From the NCBI RefSeq assembly GCF_006438875.1, contig NZ_RCZH01000017.1, positions 1 to 64,000 on the forward strand: a stretch of DNA of 64,000 bases, in the 5' to 3' direction. The position numbers were made by a program, and so were the translations under genes. The notes beneath the pieces were generated by a model that was not told the origin of the DNA, made no database searches, and saw nothing but the letters and a program-made list of their open reading frames with translations. Below, one piece after another: positions 25,880-35,561 of this stretch (the first letter of the stretch is position 1; each line of letters opens with the position of its first letter). This stretch comes from Flavobacterium pectinovorum (GTDB lineage: Bacteria; Bacteroidota; Bacteroidia; Flavobacteriales; Flavobacteriaceae).

Positions 25880-27879
25880 ACGATAAAAATATATCCTACA
25901 GAATTTACCTCGTAGCAGTTTTCATCTTTGTGATGGCAATTGCTATTGTTGTTAAATTGACCAATATTCAATGGGTTGAAGGAGACTATTATAGAAAACT
26001 TGCGAAACAGCGTACAGTTAGAAATTTTGTGATTCCGGCAAACAAGGGAAATATCTATTCTGCTGATGGAAGTTTATTGGCAACATCAATCCCTAATTAT
26101 GAAATTAGATTTGATGCTAAAGCTCCAAAAACAGAAACTTTTGAAAAATATGTAAAAGCATTATCAGATTCATTGGCAACTGTTTTGGATAGACCGGGAG
26201 GTTATTACGAGCAGGAATTGAGAAAAGCAAGAGCGAATAAAAATCGCTATTATTTGATCGCCCGTAAGTTGAGTTATACTAACTATGTAAAAATTAAAGG
26301 TTTTCCATTATTCAATTTAGGTGCTTTTAAAGGTGGAATCATAGTGGAGCAAGAGACAGTTAGGAAACATCCGATAGGAAAAATTGCAGAAAGAACAATT
26401 GGTTACGATCGTATTGATCCTGCAACCGGAATTGAAGTTGGAAAAGGAATCGAGTGGGCTTTTAAAAGTTATCTGAACGGAAAAGACGGTAAGATTTTAA
26501 AGCAAAAAATTGCCAAAGGACAATGGAAACCTATTCGTGATGTCAATGAAGTTGATCCGTTGGATGGTTTTGATGTGATCTCGACAATTGATGTTTTTAT
26601 TCAGGATATTGCACATCACGCTTTGTTGAAACAGCTTGAAGAGTACGAGGCAGATCACGGTTGCGTGGTGGTTATGGAAACAGAAACTGGTCATGTAAAA
26701 GCGATTTCTAACTTAGGAAGAGCCGAAGACGGATCGTATTATGAAACCACAAATTACGCTGTAGCAGAATCTCATGAGCCGGGCTCTACTTTTAAATTAG
26801 TCGATTTAATGGCGATTTTAGATGATAAAGTGGCAGATACAAGTACGGTGTATGATAGTCACAATGGACAAGTGAAATATTATGGTCGTTCTGTTACTGA
26901 TTCTCATAGAGCTGGTTACGGGAAAGTTTCATTAGCACGCGGTTTCGAACTTTCATCAAATACGGTAATGGTTCAGGCAGTATATGATAATTACAAAAGT
27001 AATCCTTCAAAATTTGTAGATCATATTAATAGTTATGGATTAAATAAAACACTGGGATTACATTTTAAAGGAGAAGGAAGACCTTATATCCCGCAACCGG
27101 GAGATAAACATTGGTCTGGAGTTTCATTGCCTTGGATGGCTTTTGGTTATGGAGTTTCGGTCACTCCGATGCAGACTTTGGCGCTTTACAATTCAATTGC
27201 TAATAATGGAGTAATGGTAAAACCTCAGTTTGTTTCAGAGATTAAAGAATGGAACAAAACGATCAAGAAATTTGATGTAGAAGTGATTAATCCAAAAGTT
27301 TGTTCGCAGGAAACTATTAATAAAATAAGAGCAGTATTGCTTAATGTGGTTAAAAAAGGAACTGGATCTAAATTGTATTCGAAAGATTTTTCGATGGCAG
27401 GAAAAACAGGAACAGCTCAGGTAAATTATGGTGGTAAAGAAGGAAAGTCGGCGTTGTATTACGCGTCTTCATTTGTCGGATATTTTCCGGCAGATCATCC
27501 TAAATATTCTTGTATTGTGGTAGTGCACAAACCAAATACATCTAAAAATAATTATTTCGGAGCAGATGTTGCCGGGCCGGTTTTTAAGAGAATTGCTCAA
27601 AAAATATTTACAGATGTGCCTTCAACAAATAAAATTAAGAAGTTGGACTCTGGAATACCAAAACAGGATAACAGCTACAATCAATATACTGTAGAGGTAA
27701 ATAAAAAATCAAATCAGATTCCGGATTTAAAAGGAATGCCGGGAATGGATGCAATTGCTTTACTGGAAAATTTAGGTTTGAAAGTAAAAGTAAACGGAGT
27801 AGGAAAAGTAAAAAAACAGTCTTTGCAGGCTGGACAAAATATTAGTAAAAACACAACAATAGTATTAGAATTATCGTGA
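25870..27879 (+). CDS. ftsI: Septal peptidoglycan transpeptidase FtsI (PBP3), with PASTA domain
   Basis: A 669-residue class B penicillin-binding protein. It has one N-terminal membrane helix (about 12-32) and a pedestal domain. The transpeptidase motifs are S306TFK, SSN near residue 360 and K512TGT. A C-terminal PASTA domain (about 605-669, IPDLKGMPGMDAIALLENLG) is present, which E. coli FtsI lacks but many Bacteroidota have. It cross-links septal peptidoglycan with FtsW. Its stop overlaps the murE GTG start. Confidence 0.94.
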   Translation: MAVDDKNISYRIYLVAVFIFVMAIAIVVKLTNIQWVEGDYYRKLAKQRTVRNFVIPANKGNIYSADGSLLATSIPNYEIRFDAKAPKTETFEKYVKALSDSLATVLDRPGGYYEQELRKARANKNRYYLIARKLSYTNYVKIKGFPLFNLGAFKGGIIVEQETVRKHPIGKIAERTIGYDRIDPATGIEVGKGIEWAFKSYLNGKDGKILKQKIAKGQWKPIRDVNEVDPLDGFDVISTIDVFIQDIAHHALLKQLEEYEADHGCVVVMETETGHVKAISNLGRAEDGSYYETTNYAVAESHEPGSTFKLVDLMAILDDKVADTSTVYDSHNGQVKYYGRSVTDSHRAGYGKVSLARGFELSSNTVMVQAVYDNYKSNPSKFVDHINSYGLNKTLGLHFKGEGRPYIPQPGDKHWSGVSLPWMAFGYGVSVTPMQTLALYNSIANNGVMVKPQFVSEIKEWNKTIKKFDVEVINPKVCSQETINKIRAVLLNVVKKGTGSKLYSKDFSMAGKTGTAQVNYGGKEGKSALYYASSFVGYFPADHPKYSCIVVVHKPNTSKNNYFGADVAGPVFKRIAQKIFTDVPSTNKIKKLDSGIPKQDNSYNQYTVEVNKKSNQIPDLKGMPGMDAIALLENLGLKVKVNGVGKVKKQSLQAGQNISKNTTIVLELS

Positions 27880-29339
27880 AAATACTGAAAGACATATTAT
27901 ACAAAGTAGCTATCGAATCTGTAACGGGTTCGACAGAAATCGACATACATAAAATTGATTTTGATTCAAGAAAAATTGAAGCAAATGATGTTTTTGTAGC
28001 GATTCGCGGATCCCTTTCTGATGGTCATGACTATATCGAGAAAGCGATTCAGTTAGGTGCAATTGCGATTATTTGCGATACTTTACCGGAAAATATTGAA
28101 AAAGGAATTACCTATATACAAGTAAAAGATACCAATACAGCATTGGCATTTATGGCAGCTAATTATTTTGGAAATCCTTCTGAAAAATTAAAATTAGTTG
28201 GGGTTACAGGAACAAATGGTAAAACAACAATTGCGTCATTATTATTTCAGTTGTTTCAAAAAGCGGGTTTTAAAGTTGGTTTGTTATCAACAGTAAAAAT
28301 CATGGTTGATGAAACGGAGTATAATGCAACACATACAACACCGGATTCTATAACAATCAATTATTATTTAAACGAAATGATTGAGGCTGGAGTGACACAT
28401 TGTTTTATGGAAGTGAGTTCACACGGAATTCATCAAAAAAGAACAGAAGCATTGCATTTCGTAGGTGGAGTTTTTACGAATCTTTCGCACGATCATTTAG
28501 ATTATCATCCGACTTTTGCAGAATACAGGGATGTAAAAAAATCTTTTTTTGATTCATTGCCAAAAACAGCTTTTGCCCTATCAAACATCGATGATAAAAA
28601 CGGAACTGTGATGTTGCAAAATACAGTTGCCAGAAAATTCACGTATGCATTAAAATCTTACGCTGATTTTAAAGCGCAAATATTAGAAAGTCAATTGTCA
28701 GGTTTATTGCTAAAAGTAAATGACAATGAAGTTTGGGTAAAACTTATCGGGACTTTTAATGCGTATAATGTTTTGGCAATTTACGGAACTGCGGTTGAAT
28801 TAGGAATGGATAGTTTGGAGGCGTTGCGCTTACTGTCTGATTTAGAAAGTGTTTCAGGTCGTTTTCAATATATTGTTTCGGAAGGAAACATTACAGCAAT
28901 TGTAGATTATGCGCACACGCCGGACGCTTTGGATAATGTATTAAAAACGATTAATGATATCCGTACCAAAAACGAGCAATTGATTACAGTTGTTGGCTGT
29001 GGCGGAAACAGAGATAAAACGAAAAGACCAATTATGGCAAAAATTGCTACAGATCTTAGTGATAAAGCAATTTTAACGTCTGATAATCCAAGAAACGAAG
29101 ATCCTGAAGTGATTTTAGATGAAATGGAAAAAGGCGTTGAAGCTCATAATTATAAAAAAATATTGAGAATTACCGATAGAAAACAGGCTATAAAAACAGC
29201 TTGCCAATTGGCTCAGCCAAATGATATTATTCTAATTGCAGGAAAAGGCCATGAAACCTATCAGGAAATAAGTGGTGTTCGTCATCATTTTGATGATATG
29301 GAAACTGTAAAAGAAATCTTAGAGCAACTAAACAAATAA
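27876..29339 (+). CDS. murE: UDP-MurNAc-tripeptide synthetase (meso-DAP-adding)
   Basis: A 487-residue Mur ligase. The ATP loop GTNGKTT has K116; SSHGIHQKR and LSHDHLDYH are family blocks. The amino-acid selecting motif is DNPR (D403 onward), which marks meso-diaminopimelate rather than lysine addition. It acts in the cytoplasm on UDP-MurNAc-L-Ala-D-Glu. Start is GTG at 27876, overlapping the ftsI stop by four bases. Confidence 0.95.
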   Translation: MKILKDILYKVAIESVTGSTEIDIHKIDFDSRKIEANDVFVAIRGSLSDGHDYIEKAIQLGAIAIICDTLPENIEKGITYIQVKDTNTALAFMAANYFGNPSEKLKLVGVTGTNGKTTIASLLFQLFQKAGFKVGLLSTVKIMVDETEYNATHTTPDSITINYYLNEMIEAGVTHCFMEVSSHGIHQKRTEALHFVGGVFTNLSHDHLDYHPTFAEYRDVKKSFFDSLPKTAFALSNIDDKNGTVMLQNTVARKFTYALKSYADFKAQILESQLSGLLLKVNDNEVWVKLIGTFNAYNVLAIYGTAVELGMDSLEALRLLSDLESVSGRFQYIVSEGNITAIVDYAHTPDALDNVLKTINDIRTKNEQLITVVGCGGNRDKTKRPIMAKIATDLSDKAILTSDNPRNEDPEVILDEMEKGVEAHNYKKILRITDRKQAIKTACQLAQPNDIILIAGKGHETYQEISGVRHHFDDMETVKEILEQLNK

Positions 29340-29375
29340 TAAAAATAAATTTTTAAGTTCAAATACCACCAAAAC

Positions 29376-29408
29376 GATTGGAATTTGGAATTTCTAAATT
29401 GGAATTTA
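29376..29408. repeat. TTGGAATTT-type tract in the murE-mraY gap
   Basis: TTGGAATTT-like units recur three times just upstream of mraY. The same vocabulary appears around the gldC/engB terminator. It is a short tract without an inserted gene, unlike the two following dcw junctions. Confidence 0.5.
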
Positions 29409-29422
29409 AAAAATAGAAAAAT

Positions 29423-30649
29423 ATGCTATACTATTTATTTGAATATTTCGACAAAACATTGGACATTCCGGGAACTGGAGTGTTTCAGTATATCACTTTC
29501 AGATCAGCTTTAGCATTGATGCTTTCGTTGCTTTTGTCAACGATTTACGGAAAAAGAATTATAAACTTTTTACGTAAACAACAAGTTGGGGAAACTGTTC
29601 GTGAATTAGGTTTGGCAGGTCAAAATGAAAAAGCAGGAACACCAACAATGGGAGGTCTGATTATCATTTTTGCTACGCTTGTGCCGGTTTTGTTATTTGC
29701 TCGTTTGCATAATATTTACATCGTATTGCTTATTGTAACCACACTTTGGATGGGAACAATTGGTTTTATAGATGATTATATTAAAATATTCAAAAAAGAT
29801 AAAGAAGGGCTTAAAGGTATTTTTAAAGTTATTGGTCAGGTTGGTTTAGGACTTATTGTAGGTACTGTTTTGTATTTTAATCCTGCCGTTACGGTTAGAA
29901 CCGATACAGGATATGTTGGGAATTCTAAAGTTGCTACTACTGTAGTTTTACCTGCTCCAATAGAAGAGAAATCAACTGCAACAACAATTCCTTTTGTGAA
30001 AAATAATGAGTTTGATTATGCTGAATTATTAGCGTGGACAGGTGAAGGATATGAAAAATGGGCTTGGTTGATTTTTATTCCGGTTGTGATTTTTATTATC
30101 ACAGCGGTTTCAAACGGAGCTAACTTAACAGACGGAATTGATGGTCTCGCGGCAGGAACTTCGGCAATATCTGTTTTAGCGCTCGGAATATTTACGTTTG
30201 TTTCCGGTAATATTATTTTCTCTAATTATCTAAATATAATGTATATCCCTAATTCAGGGGAAATGACCGTATTTATATCGGCATTTGTTGGATCGCTGAT
30301 AGGATTTCTTTGGTACAACTCTTATCCCGCATCTGTTTTTATGGGAGATACAGGAAGTTTAACAATTGGTGGAATCATCGCCGTTTTGGCAATTGCAGTT
30401 CGAAAAGAATTATTGATTCCGTTATTGTGTGGAATCTTTTTAGTGGAGAATTTTTCAGTGGTTTTGCAAGTGAGTTATTTTAAATTCACTAAAAAACGTT
30501 TTGGCGAAGGCCGAAGAATTTTCCTGATGTCGCCACTACATCATCATTATCAAAAGAAGGGATATCATGAGAGTAAAATCGTAACTCGTTTTTGGATTGT
30601 TGCCATCATGTTAGCCATATTATCAATCGTTACTTTAAAACTTAGATAG
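29423..30649 (+). CDS. mraY: Phospho-MurNAc-pentapeptide transferase
   Basis: A 408-residue polytopic enzyme that makes lipid I from UDP-MurNAc-pentapeptide and undecaprenyl phosphate. Catalytic Asp residues are in GFIDDYIK (near residue 116) and NLTDGIDGLAAG (near residue 236); the PLHHHYQKKGYHES loop is near the C terminus. It is about 45 residues longer than E. coli MraY because of an insert after about residue 150 (containing TATTIPFVKNNEFDYAEL), usual for Bacteroidota. Confidence 0.95.
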   Translation: MLYYLFEYFDKTLDIPGTGVFQYITFRSALALMLSLLLSTIYGKRIINFLRKQQVGETVRELGLAGQNEKAGTPTMGGLIIIFATLVPVLLFARLHNIYIVLLIVTTLWMGTIGFIDDYIKIFKKDKEGLKGIFKVIGQVGLGLIVGTVLYFNPAVTVRTDTGYVGNSKVATTVVLPAPIEEKSTATTIPFVKNNEFDYAELLAWTGEGYEKWAWLIFIPVVIFIITAVSNGANLTDGIDGLAAGTSAISVLALGIFTFVSGNIIFSNYLNIMYIPNSGEMTVFISAFVGSLIGFLWYNSYPASVFMGDTGSLTIGGIIAVLAIAVRKELLIPLLCGIFLVENFSVVLQVSYFKFTKKRFGEGRRIFLMSPLHHHYQKKGYHESKIVTRFWIVAIMLAILSIVTLKLR

Positions 30650-30653
30650 TTTC

Positions 30654-31097
30654 AATTAAAAATTTAGAATTAAAAATTAAAAGTTCTTAGAAATGAAAGA
30701 AAATATTATTCAGGATAAATCATTTCTGTTTGCGGTTAGTCAATTTGTATAAATACCTAACCACTAAAAAGAAAGAGTTTGTTTTGAGTAAACAGATTTT
30801 AAGATCTGGAACTTCAATTGGAGCAAATATAGAAGAGTCAATTGGAGGGCGTTCAGATAAAGAGTTTCTATTTAAGCTTGAAATTTCATATAAAGAGGCA
30901 AGGGAAACTATTTATTGGTTGAAATTATTGAAAGCAACGGATTATATTTCTATAAGTGAGTTTGAAAGTATTCATAGTGAAGCAGAAGAGATATGCAAAA
31001 TATTAGCAAAAATTATAATAACCTTAAAAAGGAAAATTTAATAGAATTAAGAGCCTCGTGTGCTAGATTTTTAATTTTTAATTCTCAATTTTTAATT
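30654..31097. repeat. Inverted repeats bounding the first S23-type gene
   Basis: The 29-base arms at 30654-30682 and 31069-31097 are reverse complements at 28 of 29 positions, built from AATTTTTAATTC-like words. They enclose the broken four-helix gene and nothing else. The right arm ends nine bases before the murD start. In RNA they could fold the inserted segment into a loop. Confidence 0.75.
30693..31041 (+). pseudogene. S23-type four-helix-bundle protein, frameshifted
   Basis: ATG 30693 opens MKENIIQDKSFLFAV but stops at 30752. The conserved remainder (LRLVNLYKYLTTKKKEFVLS, SGTSIGANIEE, YKEARETIYWLKLLKATDY) continues in the +1 frame to 31041. Restoring one more copy of CGGTT at GCGGTTAGTC would give FAVRLVNL in a single frame, as I recall for the intact family, so loss of one 5-base repeat is the simplest lesion. 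The family is that encoded by intervening sequences of 23S rRNA; its function is unknown. Confidence 0.75.
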
Positions 31098-31106
31098 ATA
31101 TAGAGT

Positions 31107-32438
31107 ATGAGGTTAGTAGTTTTAGGTGGAGGAGAAAGTGGTGTTGGTACCGCTATTCTCGGGAAGAAAAAAGGATACGATGTTTTTGTGTCGGATTTTG
31201 GAAAGATAAAAGAAAGTTATAAAGAAGTTCTTCTAATTAATAAAATTGCCTGGGAAGAAGAAAAACATACTGAAGACCTGATTTTAAACGCCGACGTGGT
31301 GATGAAAAGTCCGGGAATTCCAGAGAAATCTCCCATCGTAAAAAAACTGATTGCAGCCGGAATAAAAGTGATTTCGGAAATTGAATTTGCAAAGCCATTT
31401 ACAGAAGCCCTGACAGTTGGAATTACAGGAAGTAATGGTAAAACAACAACGACAATGCTGACGCATCATCTATTAAAATCAGCTGGTTTGAATGTTGGTT
31501 TAGGAGGAAACATTGGAAAAAGTTTTGCCTGGCAGGTAGCCGAGAATAAATACGATGCCTATGTGCTTGAGTTAAGTAGCTTTCAGCTTGACGGAATTAT
31601 AGATTACAGACCGGATATTGCCATTATTACAAATATTAGCCCGGATCATTTAGATCGGTATGAATATAAATATCAAAATTACATCGATTCAAAGTTTCGA
31701 ATAACAATGAATCAAACCGAAAGCGATTACCTTATTTATGATGCAGATGATGAGGCAATTGCAGAATGGTTAAAAAATAACACAACAAAAGCAAAATTAA
31801 TTCCTTTTTCATTGTCTAAAACATTCGATGAAGGGGCTTCTATAAATAACAACAAAATGGAAATAAAGATCAACCAAGAAGAGTTTACAATGGAAACAGA
31901 ATACATTGCGTTAGAAGGAAAACATAACATGAAAAACGCAATGGCAGCAAGCTCTGTAGCGAAATTGATGCAGATAAGAAATGCAACAATTCGCGAAAGT
32001 TTATCTAATTTTCAAGGTGTTGAACACCGTTTAGAGAAAGTATTAAAAATTCAGAATGTACAATATATCAACGATTCAAAAGCAACAAATGTAAACGCTA
32101 CATTCTTTGCCTTAGACAGTATGAATGTTCCAACGGTTTGGATTGTTGGAGGTGTTGATAAAGGAAATGATTACAACGAATTGATGTCATTAGTTCGCGA
32201 AAAAGTAAAAGCAATTATCTGCTTAGGAGTCGATAATCGTAAAATTATTGAAGCTTTCGGGAATGTTGTTGATATCATGGTTGAAGTTAATAATATGAGC
32301 GACGCTGTAAAAACAGCACAACGCTTAACCGAAAAAGGAGATGCAGTTTTATTGTCGCCAGCCTGCGCAAGTTTCGATTTATTCGAAAACTACGAAGACA
32401 GAGGAAAGCAATTTAAGCAAGCGGTCCACAATCTATAA
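31107..32438 (+). CDS. murD: UDP-MurNAc-L-alanine:D-glutamate ligase
   Basis: A 443-residue Mur ligase. It has an N-terminal UDP-binding fold (VLGGGESGVGTA), the ATP loop GSNGKTTTT near residue 108, ISPDHLDRY in the centre, and SKATNVNAT plus SPACASFDLFENYEDRG near the C terminus. It adds D-Glu to UDP-MurNAc-Ala in the cytoplasm. Flanked on both sides by degenerate S23-type insertions; the reading frame itself is intact. Confidence 0.95.
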   Translation: MRLVVLGGGESGVGTAILGKKKGYDVFVSDFGKIKESYKEVLLINKIAWEEEKHTEDLILNADVVMKSPGIPEKSPIVKKLIAAGIKVISEIEFAKPFTEALTVGITGSNGKTTTTMLTHHLLKSAGLNVGLGGNIGKSFAWQVAENKYDAYVLELSSFQLDGIIDYRPDIAIITNISPDHLDRYEYKYQNYIDSKFRITMNQTESDYLIYDADDEAIAEWLKNNTTKAKLIPFSLSKTFDEGASINNNKMEIKINQEEFTMETEYIALEGKHNMKNAMAASSVAKLMQIRNATIRESLSNFQGVEHRLEKVLKIQNVQYINDSKATNVNATFFALDSMNVPTVWIVGGVDKGNDYNELMSLVREKVKAIICLGVDNRKIIEAFGNVVDIMVEVNNMSDAVKTAQRLTEKGDAVLLSPACASFDLFENYEDRGKQFKQAVHNL

Positions 32439-32920
32439 TTTTAGATTTCTGAGTTTTGATTTTAGATTTTTCTAAACGATGAAATTTAAATTAATATATA
32501 AGTTCTTTTGATTATGACGACTGATGAAATGAAGATGAGAACAAAGAAGTTCTCTTTGATGATAATAGATTTGGCGGAAAAACTACCAACTACATATATT
32601 GTAAAAGTGGTTGCTAATCAAATAGTGAGGAGTGGTACATCTGTTGGAGCAAATTACAGGGCAGTTTGTAGAGCAAGAAGTGATAAAGAATTTGTTGCTA
32701 AAATGAATATCGTTTTAGAAGAATCGGATGAAACTTTATTTTGGTGAGAGATTATAAAAGAGAAAATGTGGATTGCTAAATCTGAATTAGAAACAATTTG
32801 GAAAGAAGGAAATGAGTTAACAGCCATTTTTGTAAGTAGTTTAAAAACAGTAAATAATAGAATAAATAAGTAGACAAAGATTTTAAAACAATCTAAAATC
32901 TAAAATCAGAAATCTAAAAT
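32438..32920. repeat. Inverted repeats bounding the second S23-type gene
   Basis: The arms at 32438-32470 and 32890-32920 pair over about 30 bases with two single-base gaps, built from TTTTAGATT words and sharing ATTTTAGATTTCTGA at their outer ends. They enclose only the broken S23-type gene. The right arm ends directly at the ftsW ATG. Confidence 0.75.
32514..32873 (+). pseudogene. S23-type four-helix-bundle protein, in-frame stop
   Basis: The frame from ATG 32514 reads MTTDEMKMRTKKFSLMIIDL, then IVRSGTSVGANYRAVCRARS and LEESDETLFW, and then meets TGA at 32745-32747. The same frame continues open for another 41 codons (EIIKEKMWIAKSELETIWKE) to TAG at 32871-32873. In intact relatives, from memory, a Leu follows FW, so one TTA-to-TGA change explains the lesion. 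It belongs to a different subfamily from the copy upstream of murD. Confidence 0.78.
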
Positions 32921-34237
32921 ATGAAAGAGCTAGTTAACAAATTAAAAGGAGATAGAGTAATATGGTCATTCGTGGCTTTATTAGCGCTGTTTTCGTTTAT
33001 GCCTGTTTTTAGTGCGAGTAGTAATCTGGCGTATATCGGTCACGGAACAGGAAATACATTGGGATATTTGGTAAAACATTTGGCTCACGTTTGTATTGGT
33101 TTCCTGATTATTTATTGGGTTCACAGAGTTCCGTATCATTATTTTAGAGCAATTTCAAAAATAGCGTTGCCTATTGTTTGGTTTTTGCTGCTTTATACAT
33201 TGCTTAAAGGAACTGTAATTGCCGGAGCAAATGCAAGTCGTTGGATTCAGGTACCATTTATTGGTATTACGTTTCAAACCTCGACTTTGGCAGCCAGCAT
33301 ATTATTCATATTTGTAGCACGTTATTTGTCAAAAACCAAGGATGAGAATGAACCATTTCAAGCATCATTAATACAGCTTTGGTTGCCGGTTTTTATAACA
33401 TTGGCACTTATTTTACCAGCTAACTTTTCGACCACAGCGTTGATCTTTTCGATGGTTATGATGCTGACTTTTATTGGTAAATATCCTTTAAAGTATATTG
33501 GTTTTATTATTGGTTCAGGAATTGCAATGTTGGCGTTCTTTCTCTTAGTGGCAAAAGCCTTTCCGGAATCAAGATTCTTTAGCAGGGTTTCAACTTGGGA
33601 AAGTCGTATTATGAACTTTACAACTGATAAACCGGATGAAGATGATTATCAAATTGAGAAAGCAAAAATTGCAATTGCTTCCGGTCAGTTTGGTGGATTA
33701 GGGCCAGGAAAAAGTGTTCAGAAAAACTTTTTGCCACAATCATCTTCCGATTTTATTTATGCGATAATTGTCGAAGAATATGGATTAGTTGGAGGAGTAT
33801 CGATATTGATTCTGTACTTATTACTATTGTTCCGATTTGTAATCGCATCACATAAAGCGAATACATTATTTGGAAAATTAGTCGTCGTCGGACTCGGATT
33901 TCCTATGATATTTCAGGCGATGATTAATATGGCGGTCGCTGTAGAATTATTGCCGGTAACAGGACAAACACTTCCGCTGATAAGTAGTGGAGGTAGTTCG
34001 ATTTGGATGACGTGTTTCTCACTTGGAATTATCATTAGCGTAACCAAAAAAGAAGAAGAAATTGCCGAAGAACAGGAAGAAAAAGATAGACGTAAAGAAG
34101 CACTTCAAAGATTAATTGATAAAGAATTATCAGAAGAAGATTTGCCGGCTGACGAAAAAATATACGAAGAAGAAGGAATGTATTCAATCGAAGATAATTC
34201 CAGAAATCCAATGAATGCAGTATTAAATAAAGCTTAG
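32921..34237 (+). CDS. ftsW: Septal peptidoglycan glycosyltransferase FtsW
   Basis: A 438-residue SEDS protein with about ten membrane helices. Landmarks are ANASRWIQVPFIGITFQTS, the large periplasmic loop around FTTDKPDEDDYQIEKAKIA with GLGPGKSVQKNFLPQSSSDF, and TGQTLPLISSGGSS late in the protein. It polymerises lipid II at the septum with FtsI. A charged cytoplasmic tail of about 60 residues (EEEIAEEQEEKDRRKEALQ) extends beyond the core. Confidence 0.94.
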   Translation: MKELVNKLKGDRVIWSFVALLALFSFMPVFSASSNLAYIGHGTGNTLGYLVKHLAHVCIGFLIIYWVHRVPYHYFRAISKIALPIVWFLLLYTLLKGTVIAGANASRWIQVPFIGITFQTSTLAASILFIFVARYLSKTKDENEPFQASLIQLWLPVFITLALILPANFSTTALIFSMVMMLTFIGKYPLKYIGFIIGSGIAMLAFFLLVAKAFPESRFFSRVSTWESRIMNFTTDKPDEDDYQIEKAKIAIASGQFGGLGPGKSVQKNFLPQSSSDFIYAIIVEEYGLVGGVSILILYLLLLFRFVIASHKANTLFGKLVVVGLGFPMIFQAMINMAVAVELLPVTGQTLPLISSGGSSIWMTCFSLGIIISVTKKEEEIAEEQEEKDRRKEALQRLIDKELSEEDLPADEKIYEEEGMYSIEDNSRNPMNAVLNKA

Positions 34238-34274
34238 AAATAGGATAGTTTTAAAGCCTTATAATTTTTAAAAT

Positions 34275-35360
34275 ATGACAAAGTATAAATTCATACTAAG
34301 TGGAGGTGGGACCGGAGGACATATTTATCCTGCAATTGCGATTGCAAATGAGTTAAAGTTACAATTCCCTGACGCTGAATTTCTTTTTGTAGGTGCCAAA
34401 GATAAAATGGAAATGCAAAAAGTGCCTCAGGCAGGTTACGAAATAAAAGGTCTTTGGATAGCTGGATTGCAAAGAAAATTGACCTTACAAAATATGATGT
34501 TTCCGTTGAAATTGGCAACAAGTTTGCTAGAGTCAAGACGAATTATCAAACAGTTTAAACCAAATGTAGTTATTGGTACGGGAGGTTTTGCAAGCGGACC
34601 ATTATTGCAAGCAGCAGGTTCAGCAGGAATACCGACAGTGGTTCAGGAACAAAATTCTTTTCCGGGAATTACAAATAAGCTGTTGAGTAAAAAAGCAAAT
34701 GCAATTTGTGTTGCTTATGAAAATTTGGAAAGGTTTTTTCCTAAAGAAAAGATTGTTTTGACCGGGAATCCGGTTCGTCAGGATTTAATAGATATTGACA
34801 GTAAACGCGAGGAAGCAATTGCTTTTTATGGCTTAGATCCAAATAAAAAAACATTGTTGGTTTTAGGCGGAAGTCTAGGCGCACGAAGAGTCAATCAGTT
34901 AATCGAGAAAGAATTGCAAAATATACTTTCGCAGGATGTTCAGATTATCTGGCAATGCGGGAAATTATATTTTGAAGATTATAAAAAACACAATCAACAA
35001 AATGTACGAGTAGTTGATTTTATTGAAAGAATGGATTTTGTTTATGCCGCTGCGGATGTGATTATTTCACGTGCAGGAGCGTCATCGGTTTCAGAATTAT
35101 GTATTGTTGGGAAACCGGTAATTTTTATTCCGTCACCAAATGTAGCCGAAGATCATCAGACAAAAAATGCGCAGGCAATTGTAGATGTAAAAGGAGCTAT
35201 TTTATTGAAAGAATCAGAATTGGAAAGTCAGTTTAGTATTGTTTTTGAAGCAATGTTAAAAGATCATGGCAAGCAAAAACAACTGAGTGACAATATTAAA
35301 AAGTTGGCTAAGCCAAATGCAACAAAAGATATTGTAAATCAGATTATAAAGTTGTTATAA
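34275..35360 (+). CDS. murG: Lipid II synthase (UDP-GlcNAc transferase)
   Basis: A 361-residue GT28 glycosyltransferase. The acceptor-side motif SGGGTGGHIYPA is at residues 9-20, GTGGFASGP near residue 100, LGGSLGARRVN near residue 200, and the donor-site SRAGASSVSEL near residue 270. It adds GlcNAc to lipid I at the inner face of the membrane. It follows ftsW after 37 bases. Confidence 0.95.
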   Translation: MTKYKFILSGGGTGGHIYPAIAIANELKLQFPDAEFLFVGAKDKMEMQKVPQAGYEIKGLWIAGLQRKLTLQNMMFPLKLATSLLESRRIIKQFKPNVVIGTGGFASGPLLQAAGSAGIPTVVQEQNSFPGITNKLLSKKANAICVAYENLERFFPKEKIVLTGNPVRQDLIDIDSKREEAIAFYGLDPNKKTLLVLGGSLGARRVNQLIEKELQNILSQDVQIIWQCGKLYFEDYKKHNQQNVRVVDFIERMDFVYAAADVIISRAGASSVSELCIVGKPVIFIPSPNVAEDHQTKNAQAIVDVKGAILLKESELESQFSIVFEAMLKDHGKQKQLSDNIKKLAKPNATKDIVNQIIKLL

Positions 35361-35561
35361 TATAAGTTTTTCTTGAAATTATACAACATCAGATAAAAAA
35401 GAGCACGCTATTTTAGGCATTTTTGATTCTAAATAGCATAAAAATATAAAGGCTTAGTTTCTAGTTTTTTATAATAATAGAAAACTATAAAAAGCTGAAA
35501 AAGAAATAATTAAAAGTTGAGGACTTAAGGTTTGAAACGAAATGCTTAAAGCAAAATTGAA
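35361..35561. other. murG-murC gap with a hairpin
   Basis: A 201-base gap inside the operon. GCTATTTTAG (about 35409) pairs imperfectly with CTAAATAGC (about 35432). No T-run follows, so it is more likely an mRNA structure than a terminator. No open frame is convincing. Confidence 0.45.

Noticed and set aside
32745..32747. In-frame TGA in the second S23-type gene as selenocysteine or read-through
   Set aside because: No SECIS-like structure or Sec machinery is seen, and a TTA-to-TGA change at a Leu position is simpler.
35409..35440. Hairpin between murG and murC as a terminator
   Set aside because: No T-run follows, and downstream genes belong to the same operon.
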